DNA of 64,000 nucleotides from Piscinibacter gummiphilus (GCF_032681285.1 NZ_CP136336.1:5443001-5507000), one strand, 5' to 3'. Counted from the stretch's first letter, positions 23,824-33,075 are shown. A program made the numbers and translations. The notes: a model not told the origin generated them from the sequence alone.

Positions 23824-24318
23824 TCATTGACCGGCCGCCGGGTCAGCCGGTAGCAGCATCTCGATGTGCGGGATGCCGTCTTCCAGGTATTCCTCGCCCA
23901 CGGCCTGGTAGCCGAAGCTGCCGTAGAAGCGCCGCAGGTACGACTGCGCCGAGATCCGATTGCCCTGCCCCGGAAAGCGCTCGGCCGACAGCCGCAGCAC
24001 ACGCGCCACCAGCTCGCGGCCGAGGCCGGTGCCGCGGCCCGCGGCGGTGGTGACCACGCGACCCATCGACGGCTCGGTGTACTTCACACCCGGGTCCACC
24101 AGGCGTGCGCAGGCAAGCGGCAGCTCGTGGCCCTCGGCCCACGCGGCAATGTGGAACGACTGTTCGTCGGCCTTGTCGGCGTCGAGGTAGACGCTGTTCT
24201 GTTCGATGGCAAACACCGTCTGGCGCGCGCGGTAGAGGCGCGCCAGTTCAAGGGGCGAGAGTTCTTCGAGGCGTGCAATGCGCCAGGTGATGCTCAGGGA
24301 TGCAACGGGCTGATTCAT
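23824..24318 (-). CDS. elaA: ElaA-type GNAT acetyltransferase
   Basis: 164 residues. The sequence follows ElaA: WRIARLEELSPLELARLYRARQTVFAIEQNSVYLDADKADEQSFHIAAW, then the acetyl-CoA loop AAGRGTGLGRELV and SYLRRFYGSFGYQAVGEEYLEDGIPHIEML. The substrate is unknown. ATG 24318 is preferred because it matches the ElaA N-terminus; an ATG ten codons upstream is possible. It is divergent from the SMP-30-like gene, with the two starts 49 bases apart. Confidence 0.88.
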   Translation of the reverse strand: MNQPVASLSITWRIARLEELSPLELARLYRARQTVFAIEQNSVYLDADKADEQSFHIAAWAEGHELPLACARLVDPGVKYTEPSMGRVVTTAAGRGTGLGRELVARVLRLSAERFPGQGNRISAQSYLRRFYGSFGYQAVGEEYLEDGIPHIEMLLPADPAAGQ

Positions 24319-24367
24319 GTGCACATCATGCGCATACTCGGGCCCCATTCAAAGGAGGAGGATTCCG

Positions 24368-25498
24368 ATGCGCCGCTTGCTGCTCGCCTTGTTCGTGGTC
24401 GTCGCCGCGCTCGTGGCCTACCTGCTCCTGTGGCCGGTGCCGGTGAAGCCGGTAGCCTGGACCGTGGCGCCGACGCCAGGCTACACCGGCGCGCATGCGG
24501 CCAACACACGCCTGGCCGGGCTGCAGACCCTCGACCTCGGCAGCCACCGGGGCCCGGAGCACATCGTCTTTCGCAACGGCTGGCTCTACATCGCGGTGGA
24601 TAGCGGCGCCATCGTCCGCATGCGCCCCGACGGCTCGGGCCGCGAGGTGGTGATCCAGACCGGCGGCCGCCCGCTCGGCTTCGACTTCGATGCCGACGGC
24701 GCGATGGTCATCGCCGACCCGATGGCCGGCCCGCACGGCGGCCTCTTCCGCGCCACTGGCAGCGGCGCGAGCGTGAAGCTCGAGCTGCTTACCGACAGCG
24801 TCGACAACACGCCCATCGTCTATGCCGACGGCGTGGTCGTCGCGAAGAGCGGCAAGATCTATTTCACCGACGCCAGCCAGCGCTTCGGCGCCAAGGCCTG
24901 GGGCGGCACCTTCAACGCGAGCGTGCTCGACATCATCGAGCACCAGTCGACCGGCCGCCTGCTCGAGTACGACCCGGCGACCAAGGCCACCCGCGTGCTG
25001 CTCGCCGACCTGTGCTTCCCGAACGGCGTGGCGCTCTCTGCCGACGACCAGCACCTCTTCGTCGCCGAGACCGGCGAGTACCGCATCTGGAAGGTCGCCA
25101 CCACCGCCACGGCCGTGAGCGCCAAGACTCCCAAGGCCACCGCCAGCGTGCTGATGCACAACTTGCCCGGCTACCCCGACAACCTGATGCGCGGCCAGGA
25201 CGGCCGTGTGTGGATGGGCCTGGTGAAACCGCGCGGCGCCTTCATCGACAACAGTGCCGGCAAGCCCTGGCTGCGCTCGCTGTCGATGAGATTGCCGAAG
25301 GCGCTGTGGCCGGTGCCGCCCGCCTACGGCCACGTGGTCGCGTTCGACGAATCGGGCAAGGTGCTGCTCGACCTGCAGGACCCGACCGGCGCCTACCCCG
25401 AGACCACCGCCGTCACCGAGGCCGACGACCGCCTCTACATCCAGAGCCTGCACGCCAAGTCCCTCGGCTGGCTCGACAAGAAGAAGGCGGGCCTCTGA
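24368..25498 (+). CDS. SMP-30/strictosidine-synthase-like beta-propeller protein, membrane-anchored
   Basis: 376 residues. An N-terminal hydrophobic helix (residues 2-24) anchors or exports the protein. The rest is a six-bladed propeller of the SMP-30/gluconolactonase and strictosidine-synthase superfamily: GPEHIVFRNGWLYIAV, IVYADGVVVAKSGKIYFTDAS, LCFPNGVALSADDQHLFVAET and YPDNLMRGQDGRVWMGLVKPR. These are the metal-site and blade motifs. Lactonase activity is possible, but the substrate is unknown. The start is supported by AAGGAGGAGG 7 bases upstream. Confidence 0.87.
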   Translation: MRRLLLALFVVVAALVAYLLLWPVPVKPVAWTVAPTPGYTGAHAANTRLAGLQTLDLGSHRGPEHIVFRNGWLYIAVDSGAIVRMRPDGSGREVVIQTGGRPLGFDFDADGAMVIADPMAGPHGGLFRATGSGASVKLELLTDSVDNTPIVYADGVVVAKSGKIYFTDASQRFGAKAWGGTFNASVLDIIEHQSTGRLLEYDPATKATRVLLADLCFPNGVALSADDQHLFVAETGEYRIWKVATTATAVSAKTPKATASVLMHNLPGYPDNLMRGQDGRVWMGLVKPRGAFIDNSAGKPWLRSLSMRLPKALWPVPPAYGHVVAFDESGKVLLDLQDPTGAYPETTAVTEADDRLYIQSLHAKSLGWLDKKKAGL

Positions 25499-25508
25499 AC
25501 GCGCGGCG

Positions 25509-26681
25509 CTAACGCAGTGCGGCGGCGCGCAGCCGCCGCGCCACGTAGGCCACGCCGAGCGCGGTCAGCAGCACACAGGCGACGACGGGCACCAGCAGCT
25601 GCTCCGGGCTCACGCCCTCGCCCTTGAGCACCTTGGTCATCAGCGTGTGCTGCGCGAGGGCCGGCACCCACAGGTGCCACGGCGCCTCGCCGCTCTGGTT
25701 GAAGGTGGTCATGAGCGGCAGCAGCGACACCGCCAGCACCACCAGCGTGCTGGCCGCCTGCGCCTCCTTGAAGGTCTTGCAGCGGATCGCCACCGCCATC
25801 AGCACCGCCGACAAGGCCGCGGCAAACGGCAGCAGCACCGCGAGGAACCACAGCGCCTCCACCAGGCCGAACTGGAACATCGCCTGCAGCGTGTCGCTGC
25901 GCAAGAGCCACTGCGCCGGCAAAAAGCCCAGGCAGCTCAGCACCGCGATCAGCATCGCAAGCGACGCCACCGCCGCCCACTTGCCCACCACCAGTGCCGC
26001 CCGCGGCGACGGTGTCATCAGCAGGGGCTCGAGCGACGCGCGCTCGCGCTCGCCGGCCGTGGTGTCGAGCGCAGCATTGAGCGCGCCGTAGAGCACCGCC
26101 ATCATGATGAAGAAGGGCAGCATCGCGGTGAGCTGGGCCGCACGCGCCTGGGTGCTCGCCAGGTCGCGCTCCTGCACCGCGAGCGGCGACAGCAGCTCGG
26201 GCGACACCCCGCGCAGCATCAGCCCGATCGAGCCGCGCTCGCGCGCATAGGCCTGCAGCAGCCGCGAGACCCGCGCCGCACTCGCCTGCGAGGGCCGGTT
26301 GCCGCTGTCCTGCACCACCTCCACCTGAGGCTGCTCGCCGCGCAGCAGCGCGGCTTCGAAGCCGGCCGGCACCACCAGCACCGCCTCGTGCAGCTTCGAG
26401 CGGCGCAGCAGGTCTTCGTAGTCCGTCGGCGCCGGCAGCACCTTGATGCTCTGCCGCGCGAGGAAGTTCGCCAGGCCCGGCGCATGCTCGATGCCCACCG
26501 CCACCAGCTCGCGTCGCTCGGCACGCTCCTCGAACGAAGCGAGCAGGCTCGACAGCGCCACCAGCACCAGCGGCCCGAGCAGCACCGCCGACACCAGCAC
26601 CATCATCAGCGTGCGCCGGTCGCGCAGCGCGTCGACCAGCTCCTTGGCCATCACCACCCACGCGAGCATGACGGCCTTCAT
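25509..26681 (-). CDS. ABC-2 type exporter permease (NatB-like)
   Basis: 390 residues. One membrane helix near the N-terminus (residues 25-48) is followed by a large extracytoplasmic domain and five or six C-terminal helices, the ABC-2/NatB architecture. TAGERERASLEPLLMTPSPRAALVVGKW is the coupling motif typical of NatB and related Na+ or drug exporters. The start ATG overlaps the stop of the ATPase gene (ATGA). It works with the ATPase next door; the exported substrate is unknown. Confidence 0.88.
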   Translation of the reverse strand: MKAVMLAWVVMAKELVDALRDRRTLMMVLVSAVLLGPLVLVALSSLLASFEERAERRELVAVGIEHAPGLANFLARQSIKVLPAPTDYEDLLRRSKLHEAVLVVPAGFEAALLRGEQPQVEVVQDSGNRPSQASAARVSRLLQAYARERGSIGLMLRGVSPELLSPLAVQERDLASTQARAAQLTAMLPFFIMMAVLYGALNAALDTTAGERERASLEPLLMTPSPRAALVVGKWAAVASLAMLIAVLSCLGFLPAQWLLRSDTLQAMFQFGLVEALWFLAVLLPFAAALSAVLMAVAIRCKTFKEAQAASTLVVLAVSLLPLMTTFNQSGEAPWHLWVPALAQHTLMTKVLKGEGVSPEQLLVPVVACVLLTALGVAYVARRLRAAALR

Positions 26682-27451
26682 GACGTCACCTCCGGAAACG
26701 CCAGCTTCACGAACGCCTGCTCGAAGTCGCGCTCGCCCGTCTGCGCGAGCAACTCGTCGACCGTGCCGTGCGCCACGGTGCGCCCGTGCGACACCACCAC
26801 CACCTCGTCGCACAGCCGCTCCACCTCTTGCATGATGTGCGTCGAGAACACGATGCACTTCTCGCCGCCCTCGGGCGAGCGCAGCCAGCGCAGCGTGTCG
26901 CGCAAGGCGCGCGTGGCCACCACGTCGAGGCCGTTGGTCGGCTCGTCGAGCACGATGTGGCGCGGGTCGTGCACCAGCGCGCGGGCCAGCGCGGTCTTCA
27001 TGCGCTCGCCCTGGCTGAAGCCCTCGGTGCGGCGGTCGAGCAGGGGCGCCATCTCCAGCATCTGCGCGAGTGACTCGGCCCGTGCGTTCGCCGCCTCGCG
27101 CGCCATGCCGTGCAGGCGGCCGTGGTAGACGATGTTCTCGCGCGCGGTGAGCCGCGGGTACAGCCCCCGCGCATCGCTCAACACGCCCATGCGCGCCTGC
27201 GCCGCCTGCGGGTCGCGCGCCACGTCCACCCCTTCGACCGTGAGCGTGCCAGCGTCCGGTGTCATCAGGCCGGCGAGCATGCGCAGCGTGGTCGTCTTGC
27301 CTGCACCGTTGGGCCCGAGCAGGCCGGTGATGCGGCCGTCGGCGGCCTGGAAGCTCACCTCGCGCACCGCCTGCACCGGCGCGGCGCGGCGCAGGCGCCA
27401 GCCGCCGCGTGCGGCGGCGAACTGCTTGGCCACGCCCTGCACCTCGATCAC
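26678..27451 (-). CDS. ABC exporter ATPase (NatA-like)
   Basis: 257 residues. Walker A GLLGPNGAGKTTTLRML, Q/D-loop region, signature FSQGERMKTALARAL and Walker B HIVLDEPTNGLD are all present; the switch His is in FSTHIMQE. The start is GTG at 27451, overlapping the stop of the upstream hydrolase as GTGA. The ATPase energises the NatB-like permease. The N-terminal insert rich in Arg (GGWRLRRAAPVQAV) is typical of NatA homologues with long first strands. Confidence 0.92.
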   Translation of the reverse strand: MIEVQGVAKQFAAARGGWRLRRAAPVQAVREVSFQAADGRITGLLGPNGAGKTTTLRMLAGLMTPDAGTLTVEGVDVARDPQAAQARMGVLSDARGLYPRLTARENIVYHGRLHGMAREAANARAESLAQMLEMAPLLDRRTEGFSQGERMKTALARALVHDPRHIVLDEPTNGLDVVATRALRDTLRWLRSPEGGEKCIVFSTHIMQEVERLCDEVVVVSHGRTVAHGTVDELLAQTGERDFEQAFVKLAFPEVTS

Positions 27452-28884
27452 TTCAGGCTCCCCACCGGCCGAAACGCGGGCGGGCGCGGCACGCCCTGCA
27501 CGCAGCGGGTGTCGAGTGCGAGGGCGGCCCGCTCTTCCTCGTGGTCGACGAAGCGCGTCAGCAGCTCGGGCCCGCAGCCGATGCCGAGCACGCCGTGGCC
27601 GGCATTCGGCACCACCACGTGCCGCGCCTTCGCGCCCAGCGCCCGCGCCACCCGCTCGCCGTGGCGCGGTGGGGTGGCCGGGTCGAGGCCGCCGCTCAGC
27701 AGCAGCACGGGCACCGGGCTCGTGCCGATCCGGTAGAACGCCTCGGGCAGCTCGCCGCGCGGCCAGTCGGCGCAGGCCTTCTCGTAGAGGGTGCGGCCGT
27801 CGGCGAAGTCGCCGGGCACGGTGTCGCGCCCCGCCACCAGGCGTGACAGATCTTCACTGCACACCACCGAAAAATGCATGCCCATCGCGAGCCCCGAGCC
27901 TTTGCGGCCGGTGAGGCTGCTGCCGAGCGTGAGCAGGCCTTGCGGGCGGCCGAGCGTCGCCTCGTGCATCGCCACCGGCAGCGCCTGCATCAGCACCGGC
28001 GTGTACAGCGCGCCGCGCACCGCCGACATCGCCATCGCGCGCGTCAGCGTGAACTGCTCCGGCTGCCCCGTGAGCGGGTGCTGCACGCTCACCGGCTGCG
28101 GCAGGCGGGCGAGCCAGGCCGACCAGGCGCCGCGCAGGTCGGGGTGCTCGCGCCGGCAGGCGGGCTCGGCCTCGCAGGCGGTGAGCAGCGCGTCGAACGC
28201 CGTCTGCGCATCGGCCGCCGAACTCGCGGGCAGCGCCATGTCGGGCGGGGCCACGCCATCGAGCACCAGGCGCCGCACGTGCGCGGGGAACTGGCGCAGG
28301 TAGTCGAGCCCCGCGCGCGTGCCGTAGGAGACGCCGACGAGGTCGATGCGCTCGGCGCCGAGCGTGCGGCGCACCGCGTCGAGGTCTTGCATGGCGATCG
28401 GCGTGGTGTAGTGGCGCAGGTCGCCGTGCGGCAGCGCCTGCAGGCGCTGGCGGCACTCGCGCAGCTGGGCGAGCTGCCGCTCGGGGTCGGCCTGCTCGGC
28501 CACCGACTGGCGGCGCGGGTCCTCGCACACGAGCGGCGCCGAGCGCCCGGTGCCGCGCTGGTCGACGAAGACGATGTCGCGCCGGTTGTTGAGCCGCGCG
28601 AAAAGCGGCATCACCTGCCCGGCCAGCGAGATCGCACTCTGCCCCGGGCCGCCGGCCAGCAGGAACACCGGGTCGGCCAGCTTGTTGCGCGCGAGCGCCG
28701 GCACCACCACGTAGTGCACCGCGATCTGCGGGCCGGAGGCGGCGGCCGGGTCGAGCGGCCGCAGCACCGCGCCACACAGCACCTGGTGCGAGAGGCCGTC
28801 GACGCGGCACGGCGCCGGGCCCGCCGCCAGCGCCTGCAGCGCCCCTGTCCACAGCCAGACACCGACGAGGAGCGCGCCTCTCAT
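27448..28884 (-). CDS. Exported alpha/beta hydrolase of the S33 (TAP/proline iminopeptidase-like) family
   Basis: 478 residues with a Sec signal peptide (MRGALLVGVWLWTGALQALAAG). The oxyanion motif is LLAGGPGQSA, the nucleophile elbow GVSYGTRAG, the acid Asp in SGGLDPATPP, and the catalytic His in NAGHGVLG. The C-terminal part resembles the TAP-like domain of tripeptidyl aminopeptidases. It probably acts on short peptides in the periplasm. It overlaps both neighbours by 4 bases, placing it in an operon with the glutaredoxin-like gene and the ABC exporter. Confidence 0.88.
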   Translation of the reverse strand: MRGALLVGVWLWTGALQALAAGPAPCRVDGLSHQVLCGAVLRPLDPAAASGPQIAVHYVVVPALARNKLADPVFLLAGGPGQSAISLAGQVMPLFARLNNRRDIVFVDQRGTGRSAPLVCEDPRRQSVAEQADPERQLAQLRECRQRLQALPHGDLRHYTTPIAMQDLDAVRRTLGAERIDLVGVSYGTRAGLDYLRQFPAHVRRLVLDGVAPPDMALPASSAADAQTAFDALLTACEAEPACRREHPDLRGAWSAWLARLPQPVSVQHPLTGQPEQFTLTRAMAMSAVRGALYTPVLMQALPVAMHEATLGRPQGLLTLGSSLTGRKGSGLAMGMHFSVVCSEDLSRLVAGRDTVPGDFADGRTLYEKACADWPRGELPEAFYRIGTSPVPVLLLSGGLDPATPPRHGERVARALGAKARHVVVPNAGHGVLGIGCGPELLTRFVDHEEERAALALDTRCVQGVPRPPAFRPVGSLK

Positions 28885-29249
28885 TGCCCCAGCAGACGCT
28901 TCAACTCGCCGCTGGCGATGAGCCTGTCCAGATCGCTCGCGCCGCCGATCAGCTGGCCTTTGACGAACACCATCGGGAAGGTGGGCCAGCCGGTCCACAT
29001 CTTGAGCGCGTTGCGCCGCCGCCAGCCGCTCAGGTAGCTGCCGAACTGGAGGTATTGGTAGGGCACGCCGGCGGTGTCGAGCGCACGCCGGGCACGCCGC
29101 GCGGGCATGTTGAACGCCATGCCCACCACCAGCACCGGGTTCGATGCCGCTGCCGAGCGCACGTTGTGCACGATGTCGGCGTGCAGGTTGGCGACCTTGT
29201 CGCGGATGGCCGGGTGCAGCAGGGGTTCGTCGAGGATGGGGCGCGGCAT
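28881..29249 (-). CDS. Glutaredoxin-like protein lacking the active-site cysteines
   Basis: 122 residues. WPTFPMVFVKGQLIGGASDLDRLIASGEL is the glutathione-binding half of a glutaredoxin (cis-Pro in TFP and the GG-D motif). The position of the CPFC or CGFS motif reads GMAFNMPARRARR, with no Cys, so ordinary thiol redox activity is not expected. An N-terminal extension of about 35 residues is present. Possibly a binding or structural role. It is first in the operon with the S33 hydrolase and NatAB-like genes. Confidence 0.75.
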   Translation of the reverse strand: MPRPILDEPLLHPAIRDKVANLHADIVHNVRSAAASNPVLVVGMAFNMPARRARRALDTAGVPYQYLQFGSYLSGWRRRNALKMWTGWPTFPMVFVKGQLIGGASDLDRLIASGELKRLLGQ

Positions 29250-29295
29250 CGAGGCGGTGCGTGGGAGACAGCGAAGCCGTGAGCTTAAGCGCTGC

Positions 29296-29742
29296 TCAAG
29301 CCCCCAATTCGTGCCACCGATCGTGCCGCTCGCGCCGCTCGGCGCGGTAGTTGGTGATCTCCAGCCGCACCCCGTCGGGGTCGGTGAAGAAGGTGGCCCA
29401 GTAGTCGGGTGCATAGCCGGGGTGCAGGTGCGCTTCGCTCGCATCGATGCCGGCGGCGCGCAGGGCCTTCGAGGCGGCCACCACGTCGTCGACCGACTCC
29501 ACCCGCAGGCAGAAGTGGTGCAGCCCCGGCGAGTAGGGGTCGTGCGTGCCGCTGCCACGCCGGGGCCGCAGCACGTAGCCGAAGTGGCGGTTGTAGTACT
29601 GCACGTGCCGGTCGCCGCCGATCTCGAAGCTGTTGCTGCGAAAGCCGAGCACCTCGCGCAGCACCGTGTCGTAGAAGGCCTGCGAGCGGGCCAGGTCGGA
29701 GACGGTGATGTAGATGTGGTCGATGCCGGTGACCTCGATCAT
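29296..29742 (-). CDS. VOC family (glyoxalase/dioxygenase-like) protein
   Basis: 148 residues. Two beta-alpha-beta-beta-beta modules are evident, with metal-ligand candidates His in GIDHIYITV, His in LHHFCLRV and Glu in VRLEITNYR. This fits small dioxygenases or glyoxalase-like lyases. Substrate unknown. It lies 46 bases upstream of the glutaredoxin-like gene on the same strand and may or may not share its transcript. Confidence 0.85.
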   Translation of the reverse strand: MIEVTGIDHIYITVSDLARSQAFYDTVLREVLGFRSNSFEIGGDRHVQYYNRHFGYVLRPRRGSGTHDPYSPGLHHFCLRVESVDDVVAASKALRAAGIDASEAHLHPGYAPDYWATFFTDPDGVRLEITNYRAERRERHDRWHELGA

Positions 29743-29807
29743 GGGCGCGCTCCTGGAGCCGAAAGACGGGGCCAGCCAGTATCGGCCGCCCCCGCGCGCC
29801 GCGTGGC

Positions 29808-30701
29808 TCAGGTCGCGAGCACCCCACGCTGGAAGTCGGCCATCGCCTGGTGGATCTCGGCCGGCGTGTTCATCACGAAGGGCCCGTACTGCACGATGGG
29901 CTCGTGGAGCGGTTTCCCGGCGATGACAAGCAGCTTCGCCTCACCCTCGAGCGCCCGAACCGCCACGCCGTCCGCCGCCTCGTCGTTGGCGAGGATGGCC
30001 ATGCGCTCGCGTTCGACCCGCGTGCCCGCGATCTCGACCGCGCCGCCGTACACGTAGACGAAGGCATTGTGGCCGGCCGGGAGAGGCTGTGCGAAGGTCG
30101 TGCCCGCGGGCAGCGCCACGTCCAGGTACAGCGGCTCGGTGGTCGGGCGCGTCACCGCGCCAGTCACGCCGTGGCTAACGCCTGCGATCACGCGCACCGC
30201 CACGCCACTTTCCAGCGTGAAGACGGGCACGCCCTGCGGCGGCACGTCGCGGTACGTCGGCGCCGTCATCTTGTCTTTGGCGGCGAGGTTGACCCACAGC
30301 TGGAAGCCGGCCATGCGGCCCTCTTCCTGCTCGGGCATCTCGGAATGGATGATCCCGCGGCCGGCCGTCATCCACTGCACGCTGCCGGGTTCGAGCAGGC
30401 CCACGTTGCCCACGCTGTCCTGGTGGCGCATGCGGCCTTCGAGCATCACCGTCACCGTCTCGAAGCCGCGGTGCGGGTGGCTCGGAAACCCGCCGATGTA
30501 GTCGGACGCGCTGTCGCTGCCGAAGGCATCGAGCATCAGGAAGGGGTCGAGCCGGCGCTGCAGCGGTTGCGTCAGCACACGGGTGAGCTTCACGCCGTCG
30601 CCGTCGGAGGTGGGCTGGCCCTGCACCAGCCGCTCGACGCGGCGCGAGGTGGCAACGGAAAGAACGGCAGGGGTGCTGGAAAGCGCGGTGGTGGTGTTCA
30701 T
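29808..30701 (-). CDS. Pirin family protein
   Basis: 297 residues. The pirin N-terminal cupin has LDPFLMLDAFG, FPSHPHRGFETVTVMLEG, the second His block HQDS, and QWMTAGRGIIHSEMP. These residues form the metal site (His, His, His, Glu). The C-terminal cupin contains LYLDVALPAGTTFAQPLPAGHNAFVYVYGG. Several bacterial pirins have quercetin dioxygenase or regulatory roles; the role here is unknown. A 182-base gap separates it from the divergent binding-protein gene. Confidence 0.92.
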   Translation of the reverse strand: MNTTTALSSTPAVLSVATSRRVERLVQGQPTSDGDGVKLTRVLTQPLQRRLDPFLMLDAFGSDSASDYIGGFPSHPHRGFETVTVMLEGRMRHQDSVGNVGLLEPGSVQWMTAGRGIIHSEMPEQEEGRMAGFQLWVNLAAKDKMTAPTYRDVPPQGVPVFTLESGVAVRVIAGVSHGVTGAVTRPTTEPLYLDVALPAGTTFAQPLPAGHNAFVYVYGGAVEIAGTRVERERMAILANDEAADGVAVRALEGEAKLLVIAGKPLHEPIVQYGPFVMNTPAEIHQAMADFQRGVLAT

Positions 30702-30883
30702 GACAGCCACTCTATGCGCCACGAAAAGCGCCGCGCTCAAGACTTTTTGCACACAGCGCTCAAAGGATGTGGAGTCGCCCCACTCCCCGCGCCAGCACAA
30801 CAAGCGTAGGCTCCGCCTCAGAAATTGCTTATGAAAAGCAAGCACTTCGGACGTGCGTCCGAATTCACTGCGAAAGAGACGAC

Positions 30884-31999
30884 ATGCAACGCAGACACTT
30901 CCTGGCCGCTGGCGGCCTGGCCAGCCTGGGCGTTCCCGCCTGGGCCCAGAGCGCCAACGAGATCGTGCTCGGCAACAGCGGCATCCTCGGCGGCCCGCTG
31001 GGCGCGCCGGTCAAGATGATGCTGGCCGGCGCCGACCTTGCCTTCCACGCGGCGAACGCGCAGGGCGGCGTCAACGGCCGCAAGCTGCGGGTGGTGTCGC
31101 TCGACGACGAGCTGAAGCCCGACAAGGCCGTCGCCAACTACCAAAAGCTTCTGAGCGAACACAAAGCCCTCGCCTTCTTCGCCTGCGTGGGCTCGGGCAC
31201 CACGGCCGCGGCGAGCCAGGTGCTGAAGGAGAGCGGCGCCCCGCTCGTCGGTGGCTACGCAGTGGCCGACTCGGCGCGCGACAAGGCCCAGGGTTCGGCC
31301 TACTTCGTGCGCGCCACCACCGGCCGCGAGGCCGAGGTGCTGGTCCAGCAGCTGCAGACCATCGGCATCACCAAGCTCGCGGTGGCCCACCTCGACAACC
31401 CGGGCGGCGTGGAAGCGATGCGCCTCATCGAGAAGGCGCTGGCCGCGCACCAGCTGAAGCCGGTGGCGGCCTCCCCCATGAAGGGCGATGCGTCCGATGC
31501 CGCGGCCGTGGCCGGCACGCTGATGGCGGGCGAGCCCCAGGCCATCGTCATGTACCTCGGCGGCGCGCTCGGCGGCGAGCTGATGAAGGCGGTGTGGGCG
31601 CGTGGCCTGCAGCCGTCGTTCTACGGCATGTCGCTGGTGCCGGGCGACCTCATCGCCAAGGTCGTCGGCGAGAAGACACGCGGCCTTGCCATCTCGCAGG
31701 TCATGCCCTACCCGTGGAACGAGGTCGACCCGACGGTGAAGGAATATCGCCGCCTGGCCACCACCGCCAAGGTGCCGGTCAACTACTACAGCTTCGAGGG
31801 CTATGTGAACGCCCTCGTGATGCTCGACGGCCTGAAGCGCATGGGCCGCGACCTCAACCGCCAGAAGCTGCATGCGGCACTCGCCGCCACCAAGCTGCGC
31901 ATCGCCGGCATGGACGTCAACTTCGCCAGCGGCAACCACACCGGCTCGCGCTTCGTCGAGCTGGTGCAGGTCACCCGCGACGGCCGTTTCGTCCGCTGA
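30884..31999 (+). CDS. Branched-chain amino-acid-type ABC substrate-binding protein
   Basis: 371 residues. A signal peptide with RRHFLAAGGLASLGVPAWA precedes a Peripla_BP_6-type (LivJ/LivK-like) two-lobe fold. Motifs include EIVLGNSGILGGPLG, ANAQGGVNGRKLRVVSLDDELKPDKAVANYQKLL, and FEGYVNALVMLDGLKRMG. The protein binds an unknown ligand in the periplasm. No permease or ATPase genes follow, so it is an orphan receptor or serves transport genes elsewhere. The RR near the N-terminus resembles a Tat signal but lacks the full motif. Confidence 0.88.
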   Translation: MQRRHFLAAGGLASLGVPAWAQSANEIVLGNSGILGGPLGAPVKMMLAGADLAFHAANAQGGVNGRKLRVVSLDDELKPDKAVANYQKLLSEHKALAFFACVGSGTTAAASQVLKESGAPLVGGYAVADSARDKAQGSAYFVRATTGREAEVLVQQLQTIGITKLAVAHLDNPGGVEAMRLIEKALAAHQLKPVAASPMKGDASDAAAVAGTLMAGEPQAIVMYLGGALGGELMKAVWARGLQPSFYGMSLVPGDLIAKVVGEKTRGLAISQVMPYPWNEVDPTVKEYRRLATTAKVPVNYYSFEGYVNALVMLDGLKRMGRDLNRQKLHAALAATKLRIAGMDVNFASGNHTGSRFVELVQVTRDGRFVR

Positions 32000-32066
32000 C
32001 CGCCCGCTGCAAGGTCATGGTGAAAGCGGTGTAATGACCGCCCTTTCACCACGACCTAGGCGGAAC

Positions 32067-32672
32067 ATGAAGCTCTACTACAGCACCGGCGCCTGCTCGC
32101 TGTCCGTCCGCATCACCCTGCTCGAGTCCGGCCTGCCCTTCGAGGCCGTGCTCGCCAGCACCAAGACCCACCAGCTCGAAGACGGCACCGACTACTACAC
32201 GATCAATCCCAAGGGTTACGTGCCGCTGCTGGAGTTCGACAACGGCGAGCGCCTGACCGAAGTGGCCGCGATCCAGCAGTACATCGCCGACCAGGTGCCG
32301 GCCAAGAACCTCGCGCCCGCCAACGGCACGATGCCGCGCTACCGCCTGCAGGAGTGGCTCACCTTCATCGGCACCGAGCTGCACAAGGCCTATGGCCCGC
32401 TCTTCAACCCGAACGCGAGCGACGAGGTCAAGAACGGCGCCAAGAGCCGCATCAACGGCCGTCTGGCCTACGTCAACGAGCAGCTGGCCGGCAAGTCGTA
32501 CCTGCTGGGCGACTACAGCGTGGCCGACAACTACCTCTTCGTGGTGCTCAACTGGTCGGGCCGCGTGGGCATCGAGCTGGCTCCGTACCCGAACATCACG
32601 GCCTACATGGCCCGCATGCTGGCGCGCCCCGCGGTGCAGGCCGCCCTCAAGGCGGAAGGCCTGATCAAGTGA
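32067..32672 (+). CDS. Glutathione S-transferase, beta class
   Basis: 201 residues. MKLYYSTGACSLSVRITLLESGLPFE has the beta-class Cys10 (GACSL), and LTEVAAIQQYIADQVP is the Glu-X-X-Ala-Ile glutathione-binding loop. YVNEQLAGKSYLLGDYSVADNYLFVVLNW is the C-terminal GST helix block. It conjugates or reduces electrophiles with glutathione in the cytoplasm. It follows the binding-protein gene by 67 bases. Confidence 0.94.
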   Translation: MKLYYSTGACSLSVRITLLESGLPFEAVLASTKTHQLEDGTDYYTINPKGYVPLLEFDNGERLTEVAAIQQYIADQVPAKNLAPANGTMPRYRLQEWLTFIGTELHKAYGPLFNPNASDEVKNGAKSRINGRLAYVNEQLAGKSYLLGDYSVADNYLFVVLNWSGRVGIELAPYPNITAYMARMLARPAVQAALKAEGLIK

Positions 32673-32694
32673 CGCGCACGCGGGGGCACGCACC

Positions 32695-33075
32695 ATGTTG
32701 ATGCTCCCGCTGCTGGTGGCCGCCACGGCCGCTACCGGCACTGCGGCCGGCGCGCCCAGCCCCGGCCGCTACGAGGCGCAGATGTGCGTCACCCTCAACC
32801 AGAACGCCCCCACCTGCGGCCCGATGGAGGCGCGCGTCGACGCCGACGGCACGCTCACCCTGCGCGTCGACGACATCCGCTACGTGCTGAGCTTCGAGCA
32901 GGGCCTGCTCGTGGGCATCACCCTGCACGGCGGCATGCAGATCGCCGAGTTCCTCTCGAGCTACCGCTGGGCGGGCGGCACGCTGCTCTTCGGCGACCGC
33001 AGCCGCGGCGCCCAGTACGAAGTGCAGCTGGCGCCCGCGGGCAGCCGCCCGGCCGCCTCGACCGCGTCCCGCTGA
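32695..33075 (+). CDS. Small exported hypothetical protein
   Basis: 126 residues. A short hydrophobic N-terminus (MLMLPLLVAATAATGTAAG) acts as a probable signal peptide. The remainder has two Cys (MCVTLNQNAPTCGP) that could form a disulfide, and beta-strand-like repeats (GTLTLRVDDIRYVLSF, WAGGTLLFGDRS). No family is recognised. It is 22 bases after the GST gene. ATG 32701 is an alternative start. Confidence 0.55.
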   Translation: MLMLPLLVAATAATGTAAGAPSPGRYEAQMCVTLNQNAPTCGPMEARVDADGTLTLRVDDIRYVLSFEQGLLVGITLHGGMQIAEFLSSYRWAGGTLLFGDRSRGAQYEVQLAPAGSRPAASTASR

